Below are positions 8,862 to 19,292 of a stretch of DNA of 64,000 bases, one piece after another. The notes beneath the pieces were generated by a model. It made no database searches, was not told the origin of the DNA, and was given only the letters and a program-made list of their open reading frames with translations. The position numbers and the translations under genes are program-made. How positions within the stretch are numbered: position 1 is the first letter of the stretch; each line of letters starts with the position of its first letter. The DNA is from a bacterium (GTDB taxonomy: Bacteria > Myxococcota_A > UBA9160 > UBA4427): NCBI GenBank assembly GCA_024742285.1, contig JANSYR010000002.1, positions 372,001-436,000 of the forward strand, in the 5' to 3' direction.

Positions 8862-10421
8862 ATGTCGAGTGACCTCGTCCTGATCGCCGATGCCAACCTG
8901 GGTCGCGCACGCCGGGTGGCGACGGCCCTCGAGGCGGCGGGCCGGCCCTGCGCCGTCGCGCCCCATGGTGCCGGGGCCCTCGAGATCGCCCTGTCCGAAC
9001 AGCCGCGGGTCATCGTCACCCACGTCGATCTGCCGCTCGTCGAGCCCGGCAAGCTGGCCGAGATCCTGCGCGCGAATCCGCGCACGCGGGCCGCGCGATT
9101 CCTGTTCCTCGGCGCCGACGGCGGTCGCGACGCGACCCTGGGTGGTGTCGGGGACGAGTGCCTGCCCGCCGACGCGGAGACCAACGACATCCAGGACGCC
9201 ATCGAGGAGCTCCTGGATCGTCAGGCCCGCATCGAGGCGCTCGAGGAGCGTGCGAGCTACGAGCGGGAGTTCGAGGGCTCGCTCTCGGAGCTGCGCCCGG
9301 CAGAGCTGCTCCAGATGCTGAACGTGCGGCGCTCGACCGGTCGACTGACGCTGACGCCCGAGCTGGAGGACGGCTCCACCCCGGACGGCTGGATCCTCGT
9401 GAGCGAGGGCGAGATCCACGCGGCGGGCGCCGGTGCGGCGGAGGCCGAGAAGGCCCTGTTCCGGATGCTCGACTGGGGACTGGGCGACTTCCACTTCGAG
9501 CCGACCGAGATCGATCGTCCGGCCACCATCAAGGCACCGACGCGTTCCGTCCTCGCCGAGGGGCTTCGCCAGCTCGACGAATGGAACCGGCTCGCGCCGA
9601 AGCTCCCGCCCCTCGAATCGCCGGTCAAGCTCTGCGTGGAGCGCGGTGAGCTCCCGACGACGGTCCATCCGCTGACCCAGTCGGTGCTCGGCCAGCTCGA
9701 GGACGCCGACCGGGTGGGCGACGTCGTCGATCGCTGCCCCCATCCCGACTATCAGGTGCTGCGTACGCTCCATACGCTGGCCGAGCGCGGCATCGTCGAG
9801 TTCGGTCGCGCACGGATCGCGCCCCCCGAGCCCGTGTCGGGGCAGGCGATCTTCCACGAGGCCCAGGTCCGCCGACTCCGCAGCTTCGCGGGGCAGGGCG
9901 TTTCCCGAGAGGCCGTGCCGCCGAGCTGCAAGCTCCTTGTGGTCGGTGCCAGCCAGGGGGGCGTCGAGCTCTTCGCCTCGTTGATCGCCAAGGTGCCGGG
10001 CGCCGAGCTCGCCCCGCGCTTCGAGCGGGGGCAGGTCGGTCGGAGCGATCTCGAGCCGATCGCACGGATCGACGTCGACGGCGACTTCGGCATCGACCTG
10101 ATCCACGTGCCCACCGCCGAGTCCTGCGCACCGCTCTGGCGGTTCGCCGGCCACCGCGCCCTCGGTACGGTCTTTCTCCTCGATGCGGCCGTCGGGACTT
10201 CCGCCGCGGAGCTCGCGCCGGTCTCGGAGGCGCTCGGCAGCGCTCCGGATGCGCGGACCTTCCACGTGGTGATGCTGGGCGAGGGAGAACGTCTCTCCCC
10301 CGACGACCTGCGCGACAACCTGTCGCTGATCGACGAAGCGAGCCTCTTCCTGCTGCCGATCGAGCCGGACAAGGATCCGAGCTCGCTCCTGCGCAGTCTC
10401 TTCGCGAGGATCGTTCCGTGA
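8862..10421 (+). CDS. Pseudo-receiver / DUF4388 (PATAN) / GTPase-like fusion protein
   Basis: A 519-residue, three-part protein. The N-terminus resembles a receiver, but the phosphoacceptor position is His54 (VIVTHVDLP), so phosphorylation is not expected. A DUF4388/PATAN domain (about 140-330) starts at FEGSLSELRPAELLQMLNV, which is characteristic. The C-terminal 165 residues follow the layout of gliding-type small GTPases, but the P-loop is GASQGGVE without GK[ST], the DxxG region is HVPTAE, and no NKxD is present. This suggests a pseudo-GTPase. It starts 9 bases after the response regulator, with AGGGGGAAG upstream, and its stop overlaps the next start. Likely a scaffold in a regulatory complex. 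Confidence 0.75.
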   Translation: MSSDLVLIADANLGRARRVATALEAAGRPCAVAPHGAGALEIALSEQPRVIVTHVDLPLVEPGKLAEILRANPRTRAARFLFLGADGGRDATLGGVGDECLPADAETNDIQDAIEELLDRQARIEALEERASYEREFEGSLSELRPAELLQMLNVRRSTGRLTLTPELEDGSTPDGWILVSEGEIHAAGAGAAEAEKALFRMLDWGLGDFHFEPTEIDRPATIKAPTRSVLAEGLRQLDEWNRLAPKLPPLESPVKLCVERGELPTTVHPLTQSVLGQLEDADRVGDVVDRCPHPDYQVLRTLHTLAERGIVEFGRARIAPPEPVSGQAIFHEAQVRRLRSFAGQGVSREAVPPSCKLLVVGASQGGVELFASLIAKVPGAELAPRFERGQVGRSDLEPIARIDVDGDFGIDLIHVPTAESCAPLWRFAGHRALGTVFLLDAAVGTSAAELAPVSEALGSAPDARTFHVVMLGEGERLSPDDLRDNLSLIDEASLFLLPIEPDKDPSSLLRSLFARIVP

Positions 10422-10867
10422 GGGCGTCCCAGCTCAAGCACTTCGCGCTCCTCGCGGAGTTCAGCGAAGAGGAACGCGAGGCCCTCGCCGACCTGCTCGA
10501 GGAGCGTTCGCTTCCCGACGGCAAGAGCGCGTTCCGGGAGGGCGCCGAGGCCGAGGGCATGGTCCTCCTCTCCGAGGGACGTCTCAAGCTCAAGAGCAAG
10601 CGGACCGGCGCCGTCGTGGGCGTCCTCGAGGCGCCTGCGCACCTGGGCGCCGCGTCGCTCTTCGCCTTCGGCAAGCGGGAGGTGACGGCGCTCGCCGACG
10701 GCGGCGCGACCATCCACCTGCTCTCCCGAACCGGCCTGCCGCGCCTGGCCGACGACTCGCCCCGGGCCGCGTTCCGGTTGGCGGAGGCCGTCGCCGCCGA
10801 GCTCGCCGGCCTGGTCCGAGTCGGGCTCGATGCCCTGGCAGAACACGATCTCGGAGACACGAAGTAG
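10418..10867 (+). CDS. Cyclic-nucleotide-binding-like domain protein, pocket degenerate
   Basis: A 149-residue single-domain protein of the CAP_ED beta-barrel type: the FALLAEFSEEEREALADLLE helix, an FREGAEAEGMVLLSEGRLKL strand pair, then LGAASLFAFGKREVTALAD. The phosphate-binding cassette (normally FGE...RxA) reads LGAASLF...KREVTA, so binding of cAMP or cGMP is doubtful. No DNA-binding helix-turn-helix is present. GTG 10418 overlaps the previous TGA (GTGA), indicating translational coupling to the DUF4388 gene. With its two partners it forms an operon whose members all carry altered active sites. Confidence 0.7.
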   Translation: MRASQLKHFALLAEFSEEEREALADLLEERSLPDGKSAFREGAEAEGMVLLSEGRLKLKSKRTGAVVGVLEAPAHLGAASLFAFGKREVTALADGGATIHLLSRTGLPRLADDSPRAAFRLAEAVAAELAGLVRVGLDALAEHDLGDTK

Positions 10868-10897
10868 CCTCCGGCGTGCCGCGCCCCGGCGGGTTCC

Positions 10898-10926
10898 TTG
10901 AAACCGGACCGACCGCCGATTATGCT
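10898..10926 (+). promoter_or_regulatory. Probable sigma70-type promoter of guaB
   Basis: TTGAAA (10898-10903), a 17-base spacer, then TATGCT (10921-10926). Each hexamer has four or five matches to consensus. It sits 125 bases upstream of the guaB start in the only gap before it, which leaves a 5' leader of about 120 nt. Confidence 0.55.
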
Positions 10927-10949
10927 CCGGCATCGTCTCGCGGGGGTGA

Positions 10950-12524
<1,575 letters not shown>

Positions 12525-12532
12525 CGACTGCA

Positions 12533-12569
12533 CGGTGCTGCCACCCCCCCATCGTCATGGGCAGCACCG
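12533..12569 (+). other. Stem-loop between guaB and guaA
   Basis: CGGTGCTGCC (12533-12542) pairs perfectly with GGCAGCACCG (12560-12569) around a 17-base C-rich loop. It begins 8 bases after the guaB stop. No T-run follows, so it is not a normal terminator. It could protect the guaB message or tune read-through into guaA. Confidence 0.45.
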
Positions 12570-12658
12570 CCGGATCAGGCCGCCGGATCCACCCATCGCG
12601 TCGAACGGGATCCCCGCCCGCGCGACCCAGCCCGGAACACCCGGGGAGACCCCCTCCC

Positions 12659-14224
12659 ATGACCGACTCCCATTCCTCGCGGATCCTGATCCTCGACTTC
12701 GGCGCCCAGTATTCCCAGCTGATCGCGCGCCGGGTCCGCGAGAGCCAGGTCTACTGCGAGCTCGTCCCTGCCGACGTCTCGCTCGATCGCATCAAGGATT
12801 TCGCGCCGGACGGCGTGATCCTCTCCGGGGGCCCGTCCTCCGTCCTCGACCCGGATTCGCCGGACATGGACGAGGGCGTGCTCCAGCTCGGCGTCCCGGT
12901 GCTCGGGATCTGCTACGGGCTCCAGCTCCTGGTGCAGAAGCTCGGCGGCCAGGTCGAGTCCGCCGACGACCGGGAATACGGCCGCGCCGAGCTCGAGATC
13001 GTCGACGACGACCCGCTCTTCGACGGACTGGCCCGAGACGACGAGCAGGTCGTCTGGATGAGCCACGGCGACCGGGTGCTCGCGCTGCCCGACGACATGC
13101 ACGTGATCGCGAAGTCGGGAGGCTCGCCCTTCGCCGCGGTGCGCTCGACGCGCGGCCCCTACTGGGGCGTGCAGTTCCACCCGGAGGTGGTCCACACGAA
13201 GGGCGGCGTCCGGATGCTCGAGAACTTCGTCCACGGCATCTGCGGCTGTGACCCGTCGTGGACGATGTCGAGCTTCGTGGACGATACGGTCGAGTCGATC
13301 CGGAAGCAGGTCGGGGGCAAGCGCGCGGTCTGCGGCCTCTCCGGCGGCGTCGATTCCTCCGTCGCGGCGGCGCTGGTCCACCGCGCGATCGGCGACCAGC
13401 TGACCTGCATCTTCGTCGACCACGGCATGATGCGAAAGAACGAGCGCCAGGAGGTCGAGGCACTCTTCGCCGAGGCGCTCGGCGTCGAGCTGATCTCGGT
13501 CGACGCGAGCGACCGCTTCCTCAAGGCCCTCGAAGGCGTCTCCGAGCCCGAGAAGAAACGCAAGATCATCGGCAACATGTTCATCGAGGTCTTCGACGAG
13601 GTCGCCGCCCGGATCACCGAGGAGAGAGGGGACGTCGGCTTCCTGGTCCAGGGCACGCTCTATCCCGACGTCATCGAGAGCGTTTCCGTCAAGGGCAAGT
13701 CGGTCACGATCAAGACCCACCACAACGTGGGCGGGCTGCCCGACGACATGAAGCTCGATCTCGTCGAGCCGCTTCGGGAGCTCTTCAAGGACGAGGTCCG
13801 CGCCGTCGGCCGGGAGCTCGGCCTCCCGGCCCGGGCGCTCGGGCGCCATCCCTTCCCGGGCCCGGGACTCGGGATCCGGATCCTGGGCGAGGTCACGCCG
13901 GAGCGGCTCGCGCCGCTCCGCGAAGCCGACGCGATCATGGTCGAGGAGATTCGGCAGGCCGGTCTCTACGACGAGATCTGGCAGGCCCTGGTGGTCTTCC
14001 TCCCGGTCCAGAGCGTGGGGGTGATGGGCGACGATCGGACCTACGAGAACGTCGTGGCCGTGCGCTGCGTGACGTCGACGGACGCGATGACCGCGGACTT
14101 CGCGCACATCCCCTACGACGTGCTGGGCCGGATCTCCAACCGGATCATCAACGAGGTCCAGGGGATCAACCGCGTCGTCTACGACATCTCGAGCAAGCCG
14201 CCGGCCACGATCGAGTGGGAATAG
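12659..14224 (+). CDS. guaA: GuaA, GMP synthase (glutamine-hydrolysing)
   Basis: Converts XMP to GMP with ATP and glutamine. The class I amidotransferase domain (1-195) has nucleophile Cys85 in GICYGLQLL and the FHPEV pair (His174, Glu176). The ATP pyrophosphatase domain begins at about 205, with PP-loop LSGGVDSS near 227-234. The C-terminal dimerisation domain ends in [12 protein letters not shown], the near-invariant family terminus. Length 521. ATG 12659 gives the usual [14 protein letters not shown] at residue 9. Likely co-expressed with guaB. Confidence 0.97.
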   Translation: MTDSHSSRILILDFGAQYSQLIARRVRESQVYCELVPADVSLDRIKDFAPDGVILSGGPSSVLDPDSPDMDEGVLQLGVPVLGICYGLQLLVQKLGGQVESADDREYGRAELEIVDDDPLFDGLARDDEQVVWMSHGDRVLALPDDMHVIAKSGGSPFAAVRSTRGPYWGVQFHPEVVHTKGGVRMLENFVHGICGCDPSWTMSSFVDDTVESIRKQVGGKRAVCGLSGGVDSSVAAALVHRAIGDQLTCIFVDHGMMRKNERQEVEALFAEALGVELISVDASDRFLKALEGVSEPEKKRKIIGNMFIEVFDEVAARITEERGDVGFLVQGTLYPDVIESVSVKGKSVTIKTHHNVGGLPDDMKLDLVEPLRELFKDEVRAVGRELGLPARALGRHPFPGPGLGIRILGEVTPERLAPLREADAIMVEEIRQAGLYDEIWQALVVFLPVQSVGVMGDDRTYENVVAVRCVTSTDAMTADFAHIPYDVLGRISNRIINEVQGINRVVYDISSKPPATIEWE

Positions 14225-14260
14225 GGGAGAGAGCCTTCAGCGCCTGAAGAAGACCAACGG

Positions 14261-17200
14261 ATGCCCAAGCCCTTCGTCCACCTCCACCTCCACACGCAGT
14301 ACTCGCTCCTCGACGGGGCGATCAAGCACAACCCTCTCTTCGAACGAGCGAAGTCTGCGAACATGCCGGCGGTCGCCCAGACCGACCACGGCAACCTCTT
14401 CGGGACGATCGAGTTCTACGAGAAGGCGCGCGCCAACGGCGTGAAGCCGATCATCGGGTGCGAGGCGTACTTCGCCGGCGGCTCCCGCTTCGACCGCGAA
14501 CGCAAGCAGCGCGAAGAGACCGGCTACGACTCGGTCAATCATCTGCTGCTGCTGGCGATGAACAACACCGGCTACGCCAACCTGATGAAGCTCATCTCGA
14601 AGGCGTACCTCGAGGGCTTCTACTACAAGCCGCGGATCGACTGGGAGCTGCTCGAGCAGCACCACGAAGGGTTGATCTGCACGTCGGGTTGTCTCTCGTC
14701 GCCGGTCTCGCGCGCGATCACGGCCGGGGAGCTCGACAAGGCGTGGACCCTCGCCGAGGACTTCCATCGTCTCTTCGGCGACCGCTACTACCTCGAGGTG
14801 ATGCGCCACGGCATCCAGGACCAGGAGATCGTCAACCAGGAACTCTTCAAGATGAAGCACGACCTGGGGATCCCCCTGGTCGCGACGAACGATGCCCACT
14901 ATCTCGAAGAGCACGATCACGACGACCACGACGTGCTCTTGTGTGTCGGAACGGCCGCCAACGTCAGCGACGAGAAGCGATTTCGTTTCGACGGCAAGGG
15001 GTTCTACGTCAAGGATGGCGACGCGATGCTGGAGGTCTTCCACGACCATCCGGACGCGGTCGAGAACACGCTCGAGATCGCGGAGCGGTGCGACGTCGAG
15101 ATCGACATGGACACGTATCACATGCCGGACTACCAGGTCCCGTCCGGCAAGAGCCTCGAGGAGGTCATGGAGGAGCAGGCCTTCTCGGGCCTGCGCGAGA
15201 AGCTCGGCATGGAGCCGGACGAGCCCTTCGAGGGCGACAAGGGCAAGGCCTACGTCGACCGCCTCCACCACGAGCTCGGCGTCATCAACAAGATGGGCTT
15301 CCCGGGCTACTTCCTGATCGTCGCCGACTTCATCAACTACGCGAAGCGCAACGGGATCCCCGTCGGCCCCGGGCGCGGCAGCTCCGCGGGCAGCCTCGTC
15401 GCGTACGGCATGAACATCACGAACGTCGACCCGATCGAGTACGACATCATCTTCGAGCGCTTCCTGAATCCCGAGCGCATCTCGATGCCGGATATCGACG
15501 TCGATTTCTGCATGCGGGGCCGCGAGCAGGTGATCCGCTGGGTCGCCGACAAGTACGACGGCAAGGTCCCGGAGCGCGACGAAGACGACCCGCGCCACGA
15601 GCTCGACGGCAAGTACGACGAGATGCGCGTGGCGCAGATCGCGACCTTCGGGACGCTTCAGGCGAAGGCGGCCATTCGCGACGTCGGCCGCGTGCTCGGG
15701 ATGAGCTTCGGCGACGTCGACCGGATCGCGAAGCTCGTGCCAGAGGTCCTCGGAATCAAGCTCGCGGACGCGATCGATCAGTCGCCGGAGCTCCGCGCGA
15801 TGATGGATTCGGATTCCCAGGTCAAGCGACTCGTCGACACGGCCCGCAGCCTCGAGGGGCTCACACGCCACGCCTCGAAGCACGCCGCCGGCGTGGTGAT
15901 CGGCACGAAGCCGCTGATCGACATGGTTCCGCTCTACAAGGATCCGAAGTCCGGCGACGTGATGACCCAGTACAACATGGTCAACGTCGAGCAGGTCGGC
16001 CTGATCAAGTTCGACTTCCTGGGGCTCAAGACACTCACGCTCATGGCGGACGCCGAGCGGATGATCCGCAAGAAGCCGGGCTTCGAGGAGTTCGACGTCA
16101 ACGCCATCCCGATGGACGACGAGCCGACGTACGACCTGTTGTGTGGGGGCGACACCGAAGGCGTGTTCCAGGTGGAGTCCTCGGGCATGACGGATCTCGT
16201 GCTCAAGCTGAAGCCGAGGACCTTCCGCGAGATCATCCCGCTCGTCGCGCTCTATCGTCCGGGGCCGCTCCAGTCGGGCATGGTCGACGACTACGTGGCC
16301 CGGAAGAACGGCGTCACGAAGATCGAGTACCTCCATTCGACGATCGTGGACCTGACCGAGGAGACGCTCGGCGTCATCGTCTACCAGGATCAGGTGCTGC
16401 AGATCGCGCAGAAGATGGCGGGCTACAGCCTAGGCGAGGCGGACCTGCTCCGCCGCGCCATGGGCAAGAAGAAGCCCGAGGTGATGCAGGAGCAGCGCAA
16501 GCGCTTCGTCGACGGCTCGGTCGCGAACGACATCGACAAGAACGAGGCCGGCCACGTCTTCGACATGATCGTCGAGTTCGCGGGCTACGGATTTCCGAAG
16601 GCGCACTCGACCGCCTACGCCTACATCACGTATCAGACGGCCTTCCTCAAGGCGAACCATCCGGCGGAGTACCTCGCTTCGGTCCTGACGATCGAATCCG
16701 TGAATCACGACCGGCTCTCGCGCTACATTGCGCACGTCCGCGAGAAGTCGATCGAGATCCTGCCGCCGGACGTGAACGAATCCGAGCAGGACTTCGGCGT
16801 GGTCGACGGCGCGATCCGCTTCGGTTTCGCCGGCATCAAGAATGTCGGCGCCGGCGCGATCGAGTCGGTCCTCGAGGCGCGGGCGGAGGGCGGTCCCTTC
16901 GAGAGCCTCTTCGACTTCGCCGACCGCGTGGACGGCAAGAAGGTGAACCGGCGGGTGGTGGAAGCGCTCGTGAAATGCGGCGCCTTCGATTCGCTCCACC
17001 CCGGGCGCGCCTCGGTCTGGGCCTCGATCGAGACGGCGCTCGAACGCGCGGCGCGGGCCCAGCGGGACCGCGCGGTCGGGCAGGAGAGTCTCTTCGGAGG
17101 AATGAGCGAGGCCGAAGGGCTCGACGCACCGAAGCTGCTCGAGGCGGCGGACTGGGGGGAGCGGGAGCGACTGAGTCACGAGAAGGAGCTGCTCGGCTTC

Positions 17201-17824
17201 TACGTGACCGGCCACCCCCTGGCCGAGGTGGCCGCGCTGCTCTCCCGCTTCACGGACACCACCGCCCTCGCGGCGGAAGGCAAGGCCGGGCGCGAGATCC
17301 GGGCCGGCGGCCTGCTCACGGGACTCCGGGAGACGCGGACGAAACGAGGCCAGCGGATGGGCTTCGGCCAGCTCGAGGATCTCGAGGGCAGCTTCGAGCT
17401 CGTCATCTTCTCCGAGCCCTTCGAGCAGCACGTCGAGTTGCTCCGCATGGCCAAGGACGGCGGTGGGGTCGAAGGCGAGGTCGGTCCGATTCCCCTCGTG
17501 ATCCACGGCACGCTCGAGGAGGGAGATCCGCCGAAGATCCTGGTGCGGGACGTGACGCGCCTCGACCACGCCGAGGAGAAGCTCTCCGCGAGCCTGCGCG
17601 TTCGCGTGCAGTCGCCGGACGTCACCCGGGATCGATTGATCGCCCTGCGCAAACTGCTGGGATCCCATGCGGGGGATTGCGGTGTCTATCTCCACATCAC
17701 GATTCCCGGCGAGAGCGAGACCGTCCTGGGCGTCGGCGGCATCCGCGGCGTCGCCGCCTCCGAGGGGCTCTGCCGCGAGGTCGATCGGCTCTTCGGAAAG
17801 CCGGTGACCGAGCGGGCGATGTAG
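14261..17824 (+). CDS. dnaE: DnaE, DNA polymerase III alpha subunit
   Basis: Replicative polymerase, 1187 residues, full length. The PHP domain opens with FVHLHLHTQYSLLDGAIK. The catalytic aspartates lie in PDIDVDF at about 410-416. GRGSSAGSLVAYG, the fingers helix YQDQVLQIAQKMAGYSLGEA, and a C-terminal helix-hairpin-helix plus OB-fold (RAGGLLTGLRETRTKRGQRM) complete the DnaE1 type. A small perfect hairpin CTTCAG-CGC-CTGAAG (14235-14249) sits 11 bases before the ATG, about where a ribosome-binding site would be, and may modulate initiation. It starts 36 bases after guaA on the same strand. Confidence 0.97.
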   Translation: MPKPFVHLHLHTQYSLLDGAIKHNPLFERAKSANMPAVAQTDHGNLFGTIEFYEKARANGVKPIIGCEAYFAGGSRFDRERKQREETGYDSVNHLLLLAMNNTGYANLMKLISKAYLEGFYYKPRIDWELLEQHHEGLICTSGCLSSPVSRAITAGELDKAWTLAEDFHRLFGDRYYLEVMRHGIQDQEIVNQELFKMKHDLGIPLVATNDAHYLEEHDHDDHDVLLCVGTAANVSDEKRFRFDGKGFYVKDGDAMLEVFHDHPDAVENTLEIAERCDVEIDMDTYHMPDYQVPSGKSLEEVMEEQAFSGLREKLGMEPDEPFEGDKGKAYVDRLHHELGVINKMGFPGYFLIVADFINYAKRNGIPVGPGRGSSAGSLVAYGMNITNVDPIEYDIIFERFLNPERISMPDIDVDFCMRGREQVIRWVADKYDGKVPERDEDDPRHELDGKYDEMRVAQIATFGTLQAKAAIRDVGRVLGMSFGDVDRIAKLVPEVLGIKLADAIDQSPELRAMMDSDSQVKRLVDTARSLEGLTRHASKHAAGVVIGTKPLIDMVPLYKDPKSGDVMTQYNMVNVEQVGLIKFDFLGLKTLTLMADAERMIRKKPGFEEFDVNAIPMDDEPTYDLLCGGDTEGVFQVESSGMTDLVLKLKPRTFREIIPLVALYRPGPLQSGMVDDYVARKNGVTKIEYLHSTIVDLTEETLGVIVYQDQVLQIAQKMAGYSLGEADLLRRAMGKKKPEVMQEQRKRFVDGSVANDIDKNEAGHVFDMIVEFAGYGFPKAHSTAYAYITYQTAFLKANHPAEYLASVLTIESVNHDRLSRYIAHVREKSIEILPPDVNESEQDFGVVDGAIRFGFAGIKNVGAGAIESVLEARAEGGPFESLFDFADRVDGKKVNRRVVEALVKCGAFDSLHPGRASVWASIETALERAARAQRDRAVGQESLFGGMSEAEGLDAPKLLEAADWGERERLSHEKELLGFYVTGHPLAEVAALLSRFTDTTALAAEGKAGREIRAGGLLTGLRETRTKRGQRMGFGQLEDLEGSFELVIFSEPFEQHVELLRMAKDGGGVEGEVGPIPLVIHGTLEEGDPPKILVRDVTRLDHAEEKLSASLRVRVQSPDVTRDRLIALRKLLGSHAGDCGVYLHITIPGESETVLGVGGIRGVAASEGLCREVDRLFGKPVTERAM

Positions 17825-17871
17825 GGCCGGCGCAGGCTCTGTAGAATCCGGTCGTGAGGGGGCTACGCGGG

Positions 17872-18831
17872 ATGGGTTTCGAGGGAAGAGGTCTGGCCGG
17901 TCGCTTCGGACAGATGGTCCGGGTGCTGGGAGGGGTCGCGCTCGCGATCTCGTTCTGCGCGGGCGTGGACGGGGACGCGGCGGCCGATACGGCGGCGGGC
18001 GTGCAGCGCGTCGAAGCCGTCGGCATCTACGGAATTCGAGACGCGATGCGCAGGAAGGTGATTCCGCGGGACGAGGCGATCGCCGACGCGCGCTGGGAGG
18101 GCGTCTCCCGCGTGGCGCTCGAGCTGATCGGCGAGTCGGGGGCGATCGGCCCGGGAGACGACCTCGACGCCTTCGGCGAGATCGTCGACGCGCTGCCGAA
18201 GGACGATTCCGACGTCGAGGGGCCCCTCGAATCGCGCGGCTTCGGAGCACGCGCCGTGGATCCCGACGACGTGCGACTGGGGCGGGATGGTCCGAGCGAC
18301 GACGAAGCCGAGCTGCTGCGGACGGCGCTCGGCAAGGACATGCTGCCGTATACGCGGAGCTATCGGATCCTCGAGGACCAGGGGGAGCTGCCGGTCCTCT
18401 TCGCGGACGAGCCCGGGGTCGAGACCGAGTACGTGATCGTGATCGAGGTGATCGTCGACGTCGATCGTGTCGGCCGTGCCCTCGAGGAGGCGGGGCTCGT
18501 GGTGGCGGCGGAGGCGCAGGACGAGCAGGTCGACGTGACGATCGAGCTGGTCGGGCTCTCCCGGTACGAAGCCCTCGAGCACGTGCTGGCCGCGCTGCGG
18601 GGGCCGCTCGGGGCGACGTCGGTCTCGACGGTCGAATTCGAGCGCGAGCGGCAGCTGATCGCCGTCGAGGGGCCCTTCGATGCGGAGGGGCTCGCGGCGC
18701 GGATCGCCGACCTCGGCGACGCGCGACTCGTCCTCGAGCCCGTCGCCCTCGACCCGGTCTTCCGCCGGATTCGGGTGCTGGCACGCTGGTTTCCGCCGAT
18801 CGAGGCGGATTCGCAGGCGTCGGGTCGCTGA
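17872..18831 (+). CDS. Secreted or periplasmic protein of unknown function
   Basis: A 319-residue protein with a probable signal peptide: a basic start, then MVRVLGGVALAISFCAG, cleavage near DAAAD. The region after it, GIYGIRDAMRRKVI followed by DEAIADARWEGVSRVALEL, resembles in pattern the FlgT_N/LPP20-type domains of periplasmic lipoproteins. The match is weak and I do not name a family. The rest is acidic and Leu/Val/Glu rich, with alternating strand-helix pattern. ATG 17872 is preferred over GTG 17854 because GAGGGGG (17856-17862) lies 9 bases before it. It follows dnaE by 47 bases and precedes the tRNA-Val promoter. Confidence 0.6.
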   Translation: MGFEGRGLAGRFGQMVRVLGGVALAISFCAGVDGDAAADTAAGVQRVEAVGIYGIRDAMRRKVIPRDEAIADARWEGVSRVALELIGESGAIGPGDDLDAFGEIVDALPKDDSDVEGPLESRGFGARAVDPDDVRLGRDGPSDDEAELLRTALGKDMLPYTRSYRILEDQGELPVLFADEPGVETEYVIVIEVIVDVDRVGRALEEAGLVVAAEAQDEQVDVTIELVGLSRYEALEHVLAALRGPLGATSVSTVEFERERQLIAVEGPFDAEGLAARIADLGDARLVLEPVALDPVFRRIRVLARWFPPIEADSQASGR

Positions 18832-18909
18832 AACCGGCCTCAGGTCGGCGGGAGCGGGCTGCGGACGGCCGGGGCACACCCCGGGACGGCTTTTCCCCGC
18901 TGGAACCTG

Positions 18910-18938
18910 TTGACGCTTCCCGATCAAAAGGCTAATTA
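18910..18938 (+). promoter_or_regulatory. Promoter of tRNA-Val
   Basis: TTGACG (18910-18915), 17 bases, TAATTA (18933-18938), in a locally AT-rich stretch 24 bases upstream of the tRNA. Spacing and position fit a sigma70-type tRNA promoter. Confidence 0.6.
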
Positions 18939-18961
18939 AACCGCCGCTTTAGCTGGATCAT

Positions 18962-19038
18962 AGACACGTAGCTCAGGGGTCTAGAGCACCGCCTTGACAT
19001 GGCGGGGGTCGGCGGTTCAAATCCGCCCGTGTCTACCA
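18962..19038 (+). tRNA. tRNA-Val(GAC)
   Basis: A complete cloverleaf can be folded. Acceptor AGACACG pairs with CGTGTCT. The D stem is GCTC/GAGC. The anticodon stem CCGCC/GGCGG has loop TTGACAT (anticodon GAC). The T arm is GGCGG-TTCAAAT-CCGCC. Discriminator A and an encoded CCA end the gene at 19038. The 254 bases between it and thrS hold no gene that I can support. Confidence 0.95.
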
Positions 19039-19292
19039 GCCTCTTTTCCACGGCCGGATTCCGGTGGCGCTGGGGGGCGTCTTCGCTGGAAACCCTCGAC
19101 GCGGTCGCCGCGCCGTGGCCGTCTCGTGGTTTCGGAGCGCGCGCTCGATCTCGAACGTGCGCTCGCGAGTCTAGAGGTCTGCGGTGGATCGTCGCGAACC
19201 CAAAACGGAAGGCCCTCGGCTGCGCCCGCTCTCGGGACGCACGGCTCGCTGTGCCTTTCGCGCGCGCCCGCTGACTCCCATGGCCCACGACC

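Noticed and set aside
5160-10265. A 1701-codon open frame on the minus strand
   Set aside because: It lies antisense to miaB and the signalling genes, which have clear domains. Its protein is Arg/Leu/Glu/His/Gly low-complexity, as expected from the complement of GC-rich coding sequence.
14237-16336. A 699-codon minus-strand frame opposite dnaE
   Set aside because: Antisense to the conserved PHP and polymerase domains. Composition is that of a shadow frame and there is no motif.
19039-19292. A possible T-box or leader peptide before thrS
   Set aside because: No T-box specifier or antiterminator sequence and no Thr-codon-rich leader ORF could be seen.
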